64,000 nt of DNA from Nocardia cyriacigeorgica (lineage in GTDB: Bacteria; Actinomycetota; Actinomycetes; Mycobacteriales; Mycobacteriaceae): positions 1-64,000 of the forward strand of contig NZ_JAAGUY010000014.1 in NCBI RefSeq assembly GCF_010868145.1, written 5' to 3'. A program made the translations under genes and the position numbers. The notes beneath the pieces were generated by a model. It saw nothing but the letters and a program-made list of their open reading frames with translations. It ran no database searches and was not told the origin of the DNA. Positions 43,914 through 52,896 of the stretch are shown in pieces. Each line of letters opens with the position of its first letter. Position 1 is the stretch's first letter.

Positions 43914-45014
43914 ATGACCGCTGCCGCACAGTTCACCCGTATTCCGCATCCGGCGCCCCTTCCGGAGCAGCGGGTACGGGAGATTCTGACGGCGCCGGGC
44001 TTCGGCCGCTACTTCACCGACCACATGGTCTCCATCGACTACACCGACGCCGATGGATGGTCCAACGCTCGCGTTGAGCCCTACGGTCCGCTCGCGATGG
44101 ACCCGGCGACCATGGTGTTCCACTACGGTCAGGCCATCTTCGAAGGATTGAAGGCCTACCGTCAGCCCGACGGCGGCGTCTCCTGTTTCCGGATCGACGC
44201 CAACGCCACCCGCTTCCGCAAGTCCTCGCGCCGGATGGCGATGGCGGAACTGCCGGAGGAGCTGTTCATCGAGTCGGTCCGTCAGTTGCTCGAGGTCGAC
44301 GAGCGCTGGGTGCCCGCGGCAGGCGGCGAGGAGTCGCTGTATCTGCGGCCGTTCATGTTCGCCACCGAGTCCGGTCTCGGCGTGAAGCCCGCCTCGGCCT
44401 ACAAGTACCTGCTGCTCGGCTCGCCTGCCGGCGCCTACTTCCCGCGCGGTGTGAAGCCGGTGCGGGTGTGGCTGTCCACCGAATACGTGCGCGCCGCCCC
44501 CGGCGGCACCGGCGAGGCGAAGGTGGCGGGCAACTACGCGGCCTCGCTGCTGGCCCAGGCCGAGGCCACCGAGAAGGGCTGCGACCAAGTGGTGTGGCTG
44601 GACGCCTGTGAGCGCCGCTACGTCGAGGAGATGGGCACCAACAACCTGTTCTTCGTCTTCGGATCCGGCTCCGACGCCCGCCTGGTCACCCCGGAACTGT
44701 CCGGTTCACTGCTGCCGGGTATCACTCGTGACTCGCTGCTCACCCTGGCCGCCGACTCCGGCTACCAGGTCGAAGAGCGCAAGATCTCGGTGGAGGAATG
44801 GCGTAAGGGCGCCGAGTCCGGTGAGATCACCGAGGTGTTCGCCTGCGGCACCGCCGCCGTCATCACCCCCGTCGGCTGGGTGCGCTCCGGAGACGAGGAG
44901 TTCGCCATCGGCGGCGGTGAGCCCGGCGAGGTGACCATGGCGCTGCGCGAGACCCTCACCGGAATCCAGCGCGGCACCTTCGCCGATATCCACCAGTGGA
45001 TGCGCCGTCTGTGA
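43914..45014 (+). CDS. ilvE: Branched-chain amino acid aminotransferase
   Basis: There are 366 residues from ATG 43914. Class IV aminotransferase marks are VFHYGQAIFEGLKAYRQPDG, PFMFATESGLGVKPASAYKY, pyridoxal-phosphate Lys in EAKVAGNYAASLLAQAEA, EEMGTNNLFFVFG and VFACGTAAVITPVG. It makes valine, leucine and isoleucine from their keto acids with glutamate. Confidence 0.97.
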   Translation: MTAAAQFTRIPHPAPLPEQRVREILTAPGFGRYFTDHMVSIDYTDADGWSNARVEPYGPLAMDPATMVFHYGQAIFEGLKAYRQPDGGVSCFRIDANATRFRKSSRRMAMAELPEELFIESVRQLLEVDERWVPAAGGEESLYLRPFMFATESGLGVKPASAYKYLLLGSPAGAYFPRGVKPVRVWLSTEYVRAAPGGTGEAKVAGNYAASLLAQAEATEKGCDQVVWLDACERRYVEEMGTNNLFFVFGSGSDARLVTPELSGSLLPGITRDSLLTLAADSGYQVEERKISVEEWRKGAESGEITEVFACGTAAVITPVGWVRSGDEEFAIGGGEPGEVTMALRETLTGIQRGTFADIHQWMRRL

Positions 45015-45078
45015 CGGTTCCCAGATATCCGGCCGCGGGACTGTGCCCGGCACCGGCCGGATAGCTGTTTCGGGCCGG

Positions 45079-45792
45079 TCAGCCGGGCATGAGCGCCTGC
45101 CATTCGGCCAGCGACGTCGGGCGCAGCACGTAATTATTGGTGCGGATATCGTCCAGGGCGGCGTTCGGGTCCTGGCTGTACCAGTGGCCGGGGTAGACCG
45201 TCGGGTTGCCGTCCAGTTCGGACAGGTAGCGCAGGCTGCGGAACATGGCCTCGGAGTCGCCACCAGGGAAGTCGGTGCGGCCGCACCCGTCGACGAACAG
45301 GGTGTCGCCTGCGATGAGGCGGTTGTCGAACAGGAAGCACTGACTGCCGGGGGTGTGGCCGGGGGTGTGCAGCAACTCGATGTCGAACGCGCCGACCGAG
45401 ACCTTGTCGCCGTGGTCGTGGCCGGTCAACTCGCTGGGCGCGATGCCGGTGACGTTGGCGACCCAGGATAGTTCCTCATGATTGACATGCACTGCGACGC
45501 TGGTCTTTTCGAGTAACTCCCGCACCCCGCGCAGAGTGAAGCCGAGCATGGTGCCACCGACATGGTCGGGGTGATGGTGGGTGGCGAGCACGCCGGTCAG
45601 CCGCAGCCCGTCGTTCTCGGCGATATCGGCCAGCTCACCCGCGGCATACGCCGGATCGACCACCACACACTCACCGGAATCCCGGTCGCCGATCAGGTAG
45701 GCGAAGTTGCGCATCTGTGTCGCGATGGGGTCACCAACGGCGAAATCCCGCCCGGACAACAGCTGACGAAAATACAGGCGCTCGGCTGACAT
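45079..45792 (-). CDS. Metallo-beta-lactamase fold hydrolase (glyoxalase II-like)
   Basis: There are 237 residues from ATG 45790-45792. The zinc motif is VLATHHHPDHVGGT, with further ligands in LLHTPGHTPGSQC, LIAGDTLFVDGCGRTD and VYPGHW. GGDSEAMFRSLRYL is the glyoxalase II/persulfide dioxygenase-type segment. Likely substrates are thioesters or persulfides. Convergent with ilvE. Confidence 0.92.
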   Translation of the reverse strand: MSAERLYFRQLLSGRDFAVGDPIATQMRNFAYLIGDRDSGECVVVDPAYAAGELADIAENDGLRLTGVLATHHHPDHVGGTMLGFTLRGVRELLEKTSVAVHVNHEELSWVANVTGIAPSELTGHDHGDKVSVGAFDIELLHTPGHTPGSQCFLFDNRLIAGDTLFVDGCGRTDFPGGDSEAMFRSLRYLSELDGNPTVYPGHWYSQDPNAALDDIRTNNYVLRPTSLAEWQALMPG

Positions 45793-45817
45793 ACCCGTCA
45801 CCTTAGGGCCATGGGTA

Positions 45818-45887
45818 CGGGCGGTGTGGGGTCAGTCGGTCGAATTGACGCGGCCTGATCTTGGTTGGCGCGATCAGCGCAGGTGGG
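45818..45887 (+). repeat. Direct repeat copy A flanking the HEAT-repeat gene
   Basis: A 70-bp segment matches 47579-47648 in the same orientation with three mismatches; it includes GTCGGTCGAATTGACGCGGC and CTGATCTTGGTTGGCGCGAT. It lies between the divergent hydrolase gene and the HEAT-repeat gene and codes for nothing evident. Confidence 0.85.
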
Positions 45888-46015
45888 GACGGTCGAGCTG
45901 ACTGGGACGGTCATCGAGCGGTGCGTTGGCGGGCGGCCGGTGGGCGCGTCGGTCACAACGGGCGAGTGCGGCGCTCGGACCGGTTTCTGTCATGGGCCGT
46001 GGCTACGATCCCGGT

Positions 46016-47533
46016 GTGCAACGCGGAGCAGAAGCGGCCTCGTATCGGCGAGCCGCGGTGGAGGAACCTCACGATGTCATACGCGGCAATCTGATCAAGA
46101 CGCTAGCGGACCGATGGCCCGACGATCCGGAAACCCGATCGTTGCTGCACGACCTCGTCCACGTCGATGGTTCGGCCCGTAACCGCAAGGGCGTGGTCAC
46201 GCTGCTGGCAACCCGGTGGCCGGACGATCGGACCTGCGAGACGCTGCGACGAGTGATAACCACCGATCCGGAACGCTCGGTCCTGCGACATGCCGGGGTA
46301 TGGCTCGACCGGATTCGGCCGGGCGCGGCCAGATCCTGGACGCTCGAGCGCCTGAACTCGCCCGATGCGGATGCTCGCGGCCAGGCGCTGACGACGCTGT
46401 GTGCGGTGTGGGAAGACCATGACGATGTACTCACCGCACTGCACGAGGTGATCGCTACCGACGATCACCCGAGTGTGCGGGAGACGGCGCTGCGGGAACT
46501 CGGTGGCCTTGGGCTGCGATACGCGGCCTCGCGTGGCGTGGTTCGAGACTGCCTGGCCGGCGACAACTCTCCTGAGGTGCGGTGTGCGGCACTGCGGATC
46601 CTGGATCCCACCGCAGATCCGGAAGCGGCCGAGCTCGTGCACAGTGCCCTGGTGGACCCAGCGCCGATCGTCCGGGCGGCCGCCATGGATGTCTTGTACG
46701 AGCACCGGTGTGCAGGCCGGGCCGTGACGATCCCGGCGCTGTACGAGCTGATCGTCGTGGAGGAGGAGCCTCGGGTGCGTGCGGCGGCGTTGCGGGCGAT
46801 GGTGGCCGGTAGGCGCGACGGGTCACGGGCGTGGCCCGACCATCCTGAAGCGATCACCTGGTTGCGGGAGTACATCGCCGTCGACCCGTTCGACGAGAGT
46901 CGGCGTTTCGCTCTGATGCTGATCAAAGAATTCGTCGATGTTTCCGACGTCCGCGCGCTGCTGGGGGACATCGCCGAGCGGCATCCCGACGAATCGGTAC
47001 GCCGAAGCGTGATCACCCGCCTCGGGTTGGGCGACCACGGTGACACGAAAGCGGTGATGCGGCGCCTGGCGAGCAGCGATCCGTCCGGTTATGTCAGGGC
47101 TTGCGCCGTACAAGGGCTCGGTTGGTGGGGCGAGGAGGCCGACGATACGGAACTGGTCCGCGGTGCCGAATTGCTGCGCGATATCGAGATCCTGTGCGAC
47201 CGTGCCGTCGCCGACTCGGACGAAATCGTGCGCGGCGCGGCATGGGAGCGGCTCGCCGTGCACGCCGATATCGCCGACGTGTCGGCGCTCATGTTCCGGC
47301 GTGCCGCCGACGACCCCGACGCCGACGTGCGCGCCCAACTGCTCGTCGAAATCGTCGATGACGCACAGTATGCCGACGACCGCACCCCCACCGCCGTCTA
47401 CCTGACCGAACGAGCCGAACGCGAAACGGATCTCGACACCGGGCAGCTCGCGGCCGAACTCCTGACGGACCTGACACAGGGCGATGGCCACATCCAGAAG
47501 CGGCCGGTGGGGACGCGATACCTGTGGTACTGA
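46016..47533 (+). CDS. HEAT-repeat protein
   Basis: There are 505 residues from GTG 46016; an ATG at 45992 is possible. At least nine degenerate HEAT/alpha-alpha units run the full length, e.g. GNLIKTLADRWPDDPETRSL, RNRKGVVTLLATRWPDD, HPSVRETALRELGGLGLRYA, SPEVRCAALRILDPTADP, EPRVRAAALRAMVAGRRD, ESVRRSVITRLGLGDHGD and DADVRAQLLVEIVDDAQYAD. No enzyme domain is attached. Such superhelical proteins are scaffolds; in bacteria they are frequent in conflict systems or as sensors. The gene is bounded by 70-bp direct repeats and interrupts the ilvE-cobS interval. Confidence 0.8.
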   Translation: MQRGAEAASYRRAAVEEPHDVIRGNLIKTLADRWPDDPETRSLLHDLVHVDGSARNRKGVVTLLATRWPDDRTCETLRRVITTDPERSVLRHAGVWLDRIRPGAARSWTLERLNSPDADARGQALTTLCAVWEDHDDVLTALHEVIATDDHPSVRETALRELGGLGLRYAASRGVVRDCLAGDNSPEVRCAALRILDPTADPEAAELVHSALVDPAPIVRAAAMDVLYEHRCAGRAVTIPALYELIVVEEEPRVRAAALRAMVAGRRDGSRAWPDHPEAITWLREYIAVDPFDESRRFALMLIKEFVDVSDVRALLGDIAERHPDESVRRSVITRLGLGDHGDTKAVMRRLASSDPSGYVRACAVQGLGWWGEEADDTELVRGAELLRDIEILCDRAVADSDEIVRGAAWERLAVHADIADVSALMFRRAADDPDADVRAQLLVEIVDDAQYADDRTPTAVYLTERAERETDLDTGQLAAELLTDLTQGDGHIQKRPVGTRYLWY

Positions 47534-47578
47534 GCGGAATTCATCGCCGGTCGTCTCGGCGACGACGGGACCCGAGTG

Positions 47579-47648
47579 CGGGCGGTGTGGGGCCAGTCGG
47601 TCGAATTGACGCGGCCTGATCTTGGTTGGCGCGATTCGCGCAGGTGGG
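47579..47648 (+). repeat. Direct repeat copy B flanking the HEAT-repeat gene
   Basis: This matches 45818-45887 in 67 of 70 positions and the same orientation, located 45 bases after the HEAT-repeat gene stop and before the end of cobS. The similarity fades after GCGCAGGTGGG on both sides. Confidence 0.85.
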
Positions 47649-47671
47649 ACGGGTGGGAGTGGCTGGGAAGG

Positions 47672-48421
47672 TCAGTAGCCCAATGAGAAGCCGAGGGCCG
47701 TCAGGGCTGTGGTCGTCTCGATGACAGCGCCGAGGACGTCGCCGGACAGCCCTCCGAAACGGCGGACACAGTGCCTCGTCATGATCACCGATACGGCTGC
47801 GGCGAATACGACCACGATCGGCCCGAGCCAGCGGTGCTCCGGAACCGCGAAGAATGCCGAAGCGATCGCGACCAGCCCCCACACGCCCACCGTGATGGTC
47901 GACTGTGTGCCCGCGACGAGCGCGCCGAAGCCCGTGCCCGGAGCTGCGTCGATGCCGCGCCGACACGCCGCAACCACCGCGACCCGCGCGACCGCGACGG
48001 CAAGCACTACCGCGAACCAACGGTCTGCGTCGGCCAGTGCGGCCAATGAGAAGGCTTGCACCCCAACGGCGAACACGATCGCCGCCACCCCGAACGGCCC
48101 CGCTCCGCCGCTCTTCATGATCTCCCGCGCCCGCTCCGGCGGACCGTAGCTGCCGAGCCCGTCGACAGTGTCGGCAAGCCCGTCCAGATGCATGCCGCGG
48201 GTCGCCAGTGCCACTACGCCGACGGCAACCACACCAGCGACCGCGCTGCTCGCGCCTGCGAGGGTGAGCAGCCACAGCGCACCGCAGGCGAGGAGGCCGA
48301 GGACCACGCCGACCACCGGCGCCCAGGCAATGGCGATCGATGCGCGATCGCGGTCCACGGTGTCGGGCCCGCGCACCGGGAGAACTGTCAGCCAGGAGAA
48401 GGCGAGCCTCGGCCCGATCAC
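47672..48421 (-). CDS. cobS: Adenosylcobinamide-GDP ribazoletransferase (cobalamin synthase)
   Basis: There are 249 residues from GTG 48419-48421, chosen because GAGGGAG lies six bases upstream and the product begins at the conserved VIGPRLAFSWLTVLPV. Multiple hydrophobic segments and the active-site TRGMHLDGLADTVDGLGSYG with SGGAGPFGVAAIV are typical. It joins adenosylcobinamide-GDP with alpha-ribazole phosphate in the membrane. It is downstream of cobT. Confidence 0.94.
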   Translation of the reverse strand: MIGPRLAFSWLTVLPVRGPDTVDRDRASIAIAWAPVVGVVLGLLACGALWLLTLAGASSAVAGVVAVGVVALATRGMHLDGLADTVDGLGSYGPPERAREIMKSGGAGPFGVAAIVFAVGVQAFSLAALADADRWFAVVLAVAVARVAVVAACRRGIDAAPGTGFGALVAGTQSTITVGVWGLVAIASAFFAVPEHRWLGPIVVVFAAAVSVIMTRHCVRRFGGLSGDVLGAVIETTTALTALGFSLGY

Positions 48422-48518
48422 GGGGTCGGCTCCCTCGATGTCCGTGCGGCCCGGCCGATAGCCACGCCGTACGCAGTAGGAGCGCATCGAGGCGGCCAGT
48501 GACGGCGCGGCTGGGCCA

Positions 48519-49652
48519 TCATTTGTGCAGGTCGATGGTGGGCGTAGCGTCCGCCGTGCTGACGCCGGCTTCATCGAAGGTGGCCATCTCCGTGAGGGTG
48601 GCGACAGCCGCCCGCAGGATCGGGAGGGCGGTGAGGGCGCCGGAGCCTTCGCCCAGGCGCATCTCGAGATCGATCAGCGGATCCAGGCGCAGGTTGGTCA
48701 GGGCCAGTGTGTGGGCCGGTTCGGTGGAGCGGTGGCCTGCCAGCCACCAGTCGCGGGCGCCTGCGGCGAGGTCCTCGGCGACGAGGGCGGCCGCGGTGAC
48801 GACGAGCCCGTCCAGGATGACCGGGGTGCGGCGGATAGCGGCCTGGGCGAGGAAGCCTGCCATGGCGGCGATGTCGGCGCCCGCGGCGACGCGCAACAGA
48901 TCCACGGGCTCCTTGGCGACCGGGCGGGCACGGCGCATGGCATCGCGGATGGCGGCGACCTTGCGGATCCAGCCCGCATCGTCGACACCGGTGCCACGGC
49001 CGACCGCCGCGACCGGTTCGGTAGTGGTGAGGGTGGCGATCAGCACCGTGGCAGGCGTGGTGTTGCCGATGCCCATATCGCCGGCAATGAGCAGGTCGGC
49101 GCCCGCATCGATCTCCTCGTCGGCGATGGCACGGCCGGCGGCAAGCGCGGCGGCGACCTCATCGGCGGTGAGTGCGTCCTCACGGTCGATGGAACCGCTG
49201 GACCGGCGCACCTTGTGCCGCGAGATACCCGGATCGGTATCGGCGTCCACCGCAATATCGACCACCCGGACGGTCGCGTCCGCGACCCGCGCCACCGCGT
49301 TCACCGCGGCCCCGCCGCCGAGGAAATTGGCGACCATTTGCGCGGTCACCTCACTCGGATAGGCCGACACTCCGTGCCTGGCCACGCCGTGATCGCCGGC
49401 GAACACCACCACTCGCGCCCGCTCGAACTGCTTCGGCGGGCATACACCCTGACAGGCGGCGACCCAGTTGCCCAGGGTTTCCAGCCGCCCCAACGCGCCA
49501 CCGGGTTTGGTCAGCCGGGTCTGCCGCAGCTGCGCCGCCGCCCGAACCTGCGCGTCCGGCGCCGCAACCGCTTCGAATCCGTCTGTCACTGTGCCGAGCT
49601 CCTCCGGTCGGGCATCCATCACCTGCGCACCATCTTGCCCGGCGGTGATCAT
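48519..49652 (-). CDS. cobT: Nicotinate-nucleotide--dimethylbenzimidazole phosphoribosyltransferase
   Basis: There are 377 residues from ATG 49650-49652; ATG 49619 is an alternative close to usual starts. Marks are RVVVFAGDHGVARHGVSAYP, MVANFLGGGAAVNAVAR, DLLIAGDMGIGNTTPATVLI, GRGTGVDDAGW and PILRAAVATLTEMATF. It makes alpha-ribazole phosphate for the lower ligand of B12. The open frame continues to 50021 but that is shadow of the next gene remnant. Confidence 0.95.
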   Translation of the reverse strand: MITAGQDGAQVMDARPEELGTVTDGFEAVAAPDAQVRAAAQLRQTRLTKPGGALGRLETLGNWVAACQGVCPPKQFERARVVVFAGDHGVARHGVSAYPSEVTAQMVANFLGGGAAVNAVARVADATVRVVDIAVDADTDPGISRHKVRRSSGSIDREDALTADEVAAALAAGRAIADEEIDAGADLLIAGDMGIGNTTPATVLIATLTTTEPVAAVGRGTGVDDAGWIRKVAAIRDAMRRARPVAKEPVDLLRVAAGADIAAMAGFLAQAAIRRTPVILDGLVVTAAALVAEDLAAGARDWWLAGHRSTEPAHTLALTNLRLDPLIDLEMRLGEGSGALTALPILRAAVATLTEMATFDEAGVSTADATPTIDLHK

Positions 49653-49686
49653 CTGCCGCCCACCACCCGCCGCAGATGCCGATGTC

Positions 49687-49974
49687 TCAGCGCGCGAGCA
49701 GTTCGCGGGCCAGCGCCTCGCCCCACCAGCGTTCCACTCGCTCCGGCGGCCAGCCGCGCTCGACGGTGAAAGTCGTGTAGACGTCGATGGTGCACATCGC
49801 GGCGTAGATGTCGGTGGCGGTCGCGATATCGAGACCGGCCCGGAGGGTGCCGTCGGGCCAGGACGCGAACACCTCGGTGCGCGTGCGGTCGCCGAGCTTC
49901 CGCGCGCGGTCGTAGACGTCGGCGAGTTCGGGCTCGGTACGGATCGCGCCGGCGACCTGGCTGTGCACCACCGT
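49687..49974 (-). pseudogene. C-terminal half of a TetR regulator
   Basis: The frame reads VVHSQVAGAIRTEPELADVY, DRARKLGDRTRTEVFASWPD and IDVYTTFTVERGWPPERVER, ending WWGEALARELLAR, the ligand-domain end of a TetR protein. The DNA-binding domain and everything before VVHSQ are absent. Upstream sequence immediately becomes a gene on the other strand, also missing its 5' end. Confidence 0.65.
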
Positions 49975-49975
49975 C

Positions 49976-50407
49976 TTCGCCGCAGGCCTGCTGTGGCGCG
50001 GCGACGACGGGCAGACGGCATGGGCGCTCATGGGGTTCGCGGGCGTACTGATGCAGAACGCGACGTTCGTGGTCGTGGAGGCGCTGCGATTCGGCATGGC
50101 TGCGGGTGCTGCCGATTCGCGCGGTGCGGATGCCGGACTGTGGGGGCCCACCACTGTGCTGTTCGGCTTCAACCAGGTCTTCCTGGCGACAGCGCTGCTG
50201 GGATTCAGCATCGCAGGCTCCGGGACCGGAATTTTGCCCGCATGGTTGACCTGGCTCGGATACGTCAGCGCGGCAATATTCTTCGTGTCATCTTCGGCCG
50301 CGCCGTTCAACGTCGATAGCACCAACCGCCTCGGCCCGGTCGGCTTGATCGGCTGGCTCGGTTGGGCAGCGTGGATCGTTGGATGCAGCGTCGAGCTGCT
50401 GCGGTGA
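49976..50407 (+). pseudogene. 5'-truncated membrane protein
   Basis: FAAGLLWRGDDGQTAWALMG then FAGVLMQNATFVVVEALRF, FLATALLGFSIAGSGTG, LTWLGYVSAAIFFVSSSAAP and LGWAAWIVGCSVELL give four hydrophobic segments of a DUF4386-like membrane protein. The usual N-terminal segments are missing; the family sequence starts at the same point where the facing TetR gene breaks off. ATG 50030 would give 125 residues if expressed. Confidence 0.55.
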
Positions 50408-50466
50408 GCCTGGTTGGGGTTCCGGTAGTAACCGCCGAAAGCCAACGGATATGGCGTAGTGGCTGT

Positions 50467-51002
50467 TCAGCGGCGGTCGGCACCCGGGCCGATGAGCTGG
50501 TGAGGTCGCGCATCGCTTGGGGTGAGGGTTTGAAGTAGCGGCGCATGCCGCCACAGCGTCTTCTCCCGGAGGTGGATATCGCGGCGGGAGATCAGCCGGT
50601 CGATCGCGGTGCGCGACCGGACCGGGGTGTCGGAGTCCGGCGGGGTGGACCGGGCCGCCGACGCCGGGACTTGTGGTGCGTTCCAGCCTTGTTCACGACA
50701 CCAGCTCAACCATCTACCGACCGCGGCCCGGCGCGCGTTCCAGGTATTCACCGCCGACTCACCCCGCAAGGCTTCCGGCGCATCACCGACCTCGGTGTCG
50801 GTCACCGATGCGAGCGTCCGGTCCACGCGAGAGCCGTCGGGCCGCGGCCGTCGATCTGGTCGGCGGTCTTCACGATCGCGATGGTGTAAGCGCGGCGGGT
50901 GTTCGGGGATCTGATCGTGTCGACGAAGGCCTCGGCTGCCGACCGCACTGTGCGGGGTGGCATCGCCCGGATCCGGGTCACCGTGCCCGCCATCGCCACC
51001 AC
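50467..51002 (-). pseudogene. Tyrosine recombinase relic, frameshifted and truncated
   Basis: TVRSAAEAFVDTIRSPNTRR then AYTIAIVKTADQIDGRG is the N-terminal core-binding (SAM-like) domain of a phage-type integrase. After a frameshift near 50825, RTLASVTDTEVGDAPEALRG, SAVNTWNARRAAVGRWLSWC and RSRTAIDRLISRRDIHLREK continue. The sequence breaks off at REKTLWR, before the catalytic Arg/His/Tyr domain. It is a dead recombinase. Confidence 0.7.
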
Positions 51003-51155
51003 CCGCTGTCCTTGCCCCGGATAACGGGGGTGCTTCGTGTATCCGGCGCGATGGGTTCGCCGCTGGCCGAATCCGATGTTGCCCCGGATAGTAGGCCGTT
51101 ATCTGTCGCAACAAGGCTTTGGGAACAACGGCCGAATACGCACGGATGTTTCTCT

Positions 51156-51176
51156 ATCGACCTCCCAGAGGTCGAT
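51156..51176 (-). terminator. Hairpin downstream of the flavin monooxygenase gene
   Basis: ATCGACCTC and GAGGTCGAT pair perfectly over 9 bp around a 3-base loop, 96 bases after the stop of the monooxygenase gene on the minus strand. No U-run is present. The 269 bases 51003-51271 show no gene. Confidence 0.4.
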
Positions 51177-51271
51177 GCGTCGCACTTCTCCTGGTCTATT
51201 AGTCGGGGCCGACCGTTCGCAGTGTCGGTCGACTCCCGGCCGAGGCAGCGCCTTCGTGCCATGTCGAACTT

Positions 51272-52798
51272 TCACGCATAGCGGTAGTCGTCTAGTGGGA
51301 AGGTTCGGCTGGTCCACCACGCTTGGAGGCCGGTGGTGGGGCGCAGTGAGCTGAAGTCGCCGTGGTGGTCGAAGTAGTAGCTGTTGGCTGAGTCGCAATT
51401 GCTCACCGCGAGTAGTGAGTTCTGTGCGCGGTTGCGTACGAAGCTCAGGAAGCGGGCGTTGGCTTCGGCGCGTACCGCGACTCGGTCGGCGCTACGGCGT
51501 TCTGCTTCGGTGAGCACTCGGACGATGTGGTTGGCCTGATTTTCAACCATCAGGTGGTAGGAGCTACCCGACCATGAGTAGGGGCCGAACAAGGTGAAGG
51601 CGTTGGGCAGCTGGGGCAGGCTGACGCCTTCGTAGGATTGCAGCGGTTCGTGCTCGTAGAAGTCCGCGAGATCGAACCCGTCACTGGTGGAGATCGGCGC
51701 GCGGCGGTAGTTGATCGGCTCGTGGGCGAAGTGGAATCCGGTGGCCAGTACCAGGATGTCGATTTCGTGCTCGGTGCCGTCGGAGGTGCGGATGCCGGTG
51801 GGGGTGATCCGGTCGATGGGGTCGGTGACGAGGCTGACGTTGTCGCGGGCGAACGTGCGATACCAGGCATTGGAGACACTGGGTCGCTTGCAGCCGAAAT
51901 CGTAATCGGGAGTGAGCTTCTCACGCAGCCCCGAATCACGGACCTGAGCGAAGAGCAGGGCGCGGCTGGTGGCGGCGAGCCCACGCGCCAGCGGTGTGAC
52001 CGACTTGCCGTAGGCGGCTACGGCTACCAGGAGAACTTCGACCTGTGCGGTGAAGACGAGCCGGAGTGCGCTTTGCGCGCCGGGGACTGCCTCGATGGCG
52101 CGCTGCATCGGTGCCGGGATGGGCACGTCGAGCTTGGGCAGCACATGGATCGGGCGGCGCTGGAACACGGTCAGATGCTGGGCGCGTTGGGCGACCGCGG
52201 GTACCAATTGGACCGCGCTGGCGCCGGTGCCGATGACCGCGACCCGGCGACCGTCCAGGTCGCAGTCGTAGTCCCAGTGCTGGGACTGCATGACCGTGCC
52301 GGTGAAGTCGTCGAGTCCGGCGATGGTGGGGGTTCGGGCGTTGACGAACGGCCCGAGAGCGCCGATGACGAAGCGCGCGGTGATCTCTCCGTGGTTGGTG
52401 CGCAGGTACCAGAGCCGCTCGTCCTCGGACCAGCGTCGTTCGAGAACTTCGGTACCGAGTTCGAGGTGGGGAGCGATGCCGTATTTCGCGACGCAGTGGT
52501 CGATGTACTGCTTGATCTCCCAGCCTTTGGGGAACAGCCGTGACCAGCGAGGGTTCTTCTCGAAGGAGAACTGATAGCTGAACGAGGGCACATCGGCCCC
52601 GACACCGGGATAGATGTTGTCGCGCCACACTCCACCGACGTCGTTTCCGCGTTCGAGCACAACGAAGTCAGTGAATCCGTTGCGGCGCAGTGTGATTGCC
52701 ATTCCGATGCCGGAGAGCCCGGCTCCTATGACGACAATGTGCCGGTCCGGGCGGTTCGAGCCCGCGCGGGTGGCGGTGGGGGCGGTATCGGGGGTCAT
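51272..52798 (-). CDS. Flavin-containing (Baeyer-Villiger type) monooxygenase
   Basis: There are 508 residues from ATG 52796-52798 (AAAAGGA upstream). The FAD Rossmann motif is IVVIGAGLSGIGMAITLRR, followed by LERGNDVGGVWRDNIYPG, VPSFSYQFSFEKNPRWSRLF, the NADPH site RRVAVIGTGASAVQLVP, FQRRPIHVLPKLDVPIP (close to the BVMO fingerprint FxGxxxHxxxW only in part) and ILVLATGFHF. Relatives include MymA and EthA, which oxidise ketones, sulfides or thioamide drugs. It shares a TetR regulator and operator-like repeats with the divergent hydrolase/SDR genes. Confidence 0.9.
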   Translation of the reverse strand: MTPDTAPTATRAGSNRPDRHIVVIGAGLSGIGMAITLRRNGFTDFVVLERGNDVGGVWRDNIYPGVGADVPSFSYQFSFEKNPRWSRLFPKGWEIKQYIDHCVAKYGIAPHLELGTEVLERRWSEDERLWYLRTNHGEITARFVIGALGPFVNARTPTIAGLDDFTGTVMQSQHWDYDCDLDGRRVAVIGTGASAVQLVPAVAQRAQHLTVFQRRPIHVLPKLDVPIPAPMQRAIEAVPGAQSALRLVFTAQVEVLLVAVAAYGKSVTPLARGLAATSRALLFAQVRDSGLREKLTPDYDFGCKRPSVSNAWYRTFARDNVSLVTDPIDRITPTGIRTSDGTEHEIDILVLATGFHFAHEPINYRRAPISTSDGFDLADFYEHEPLQSYEGVSLPQLPNAFTLFGPYSWSGSSYHLMVENQANHIVRVLTEAERRSADRVAVRAEANARFLSFVRNRAQNSLLAVSNCDSANSYYFDHHGDFSSLRPTTGLQAWWTSRTFPLDDYRYA

Positions 52799-52839
52799 CT
52801 GCGGAGGTCCTTTTGATCGACGGCGAAGAAGTATCGACT

Positions 52840-52866
52840 GTTTCAACTTGAAACGGATGATTCAAC
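52840..52866. promoter_or_regulatory. Operator-like repeats upstream of the monooxygenase
   Basis: GTTTCAACTTGAAAC (52840-52854) is a perfect 15-bp palindrome, followed by TGATTCAAC (52858-52866). The same TGATTCAAC occurs in the palindromes ahead of the divergent hydrolase gene (53586), suggesting one regulator acts on both. Confidence 0.55.
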
Positions 52867-52896
52867 TTTGCGTCGTCGGTGTCAAGGGTCATGCGG

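Noticed and set aside
42484..43929. Open frame of 481 codons antisense to gcvT
   Set aside because: Shadow of gcvT and the 3' end of the acetyltransferase gene.
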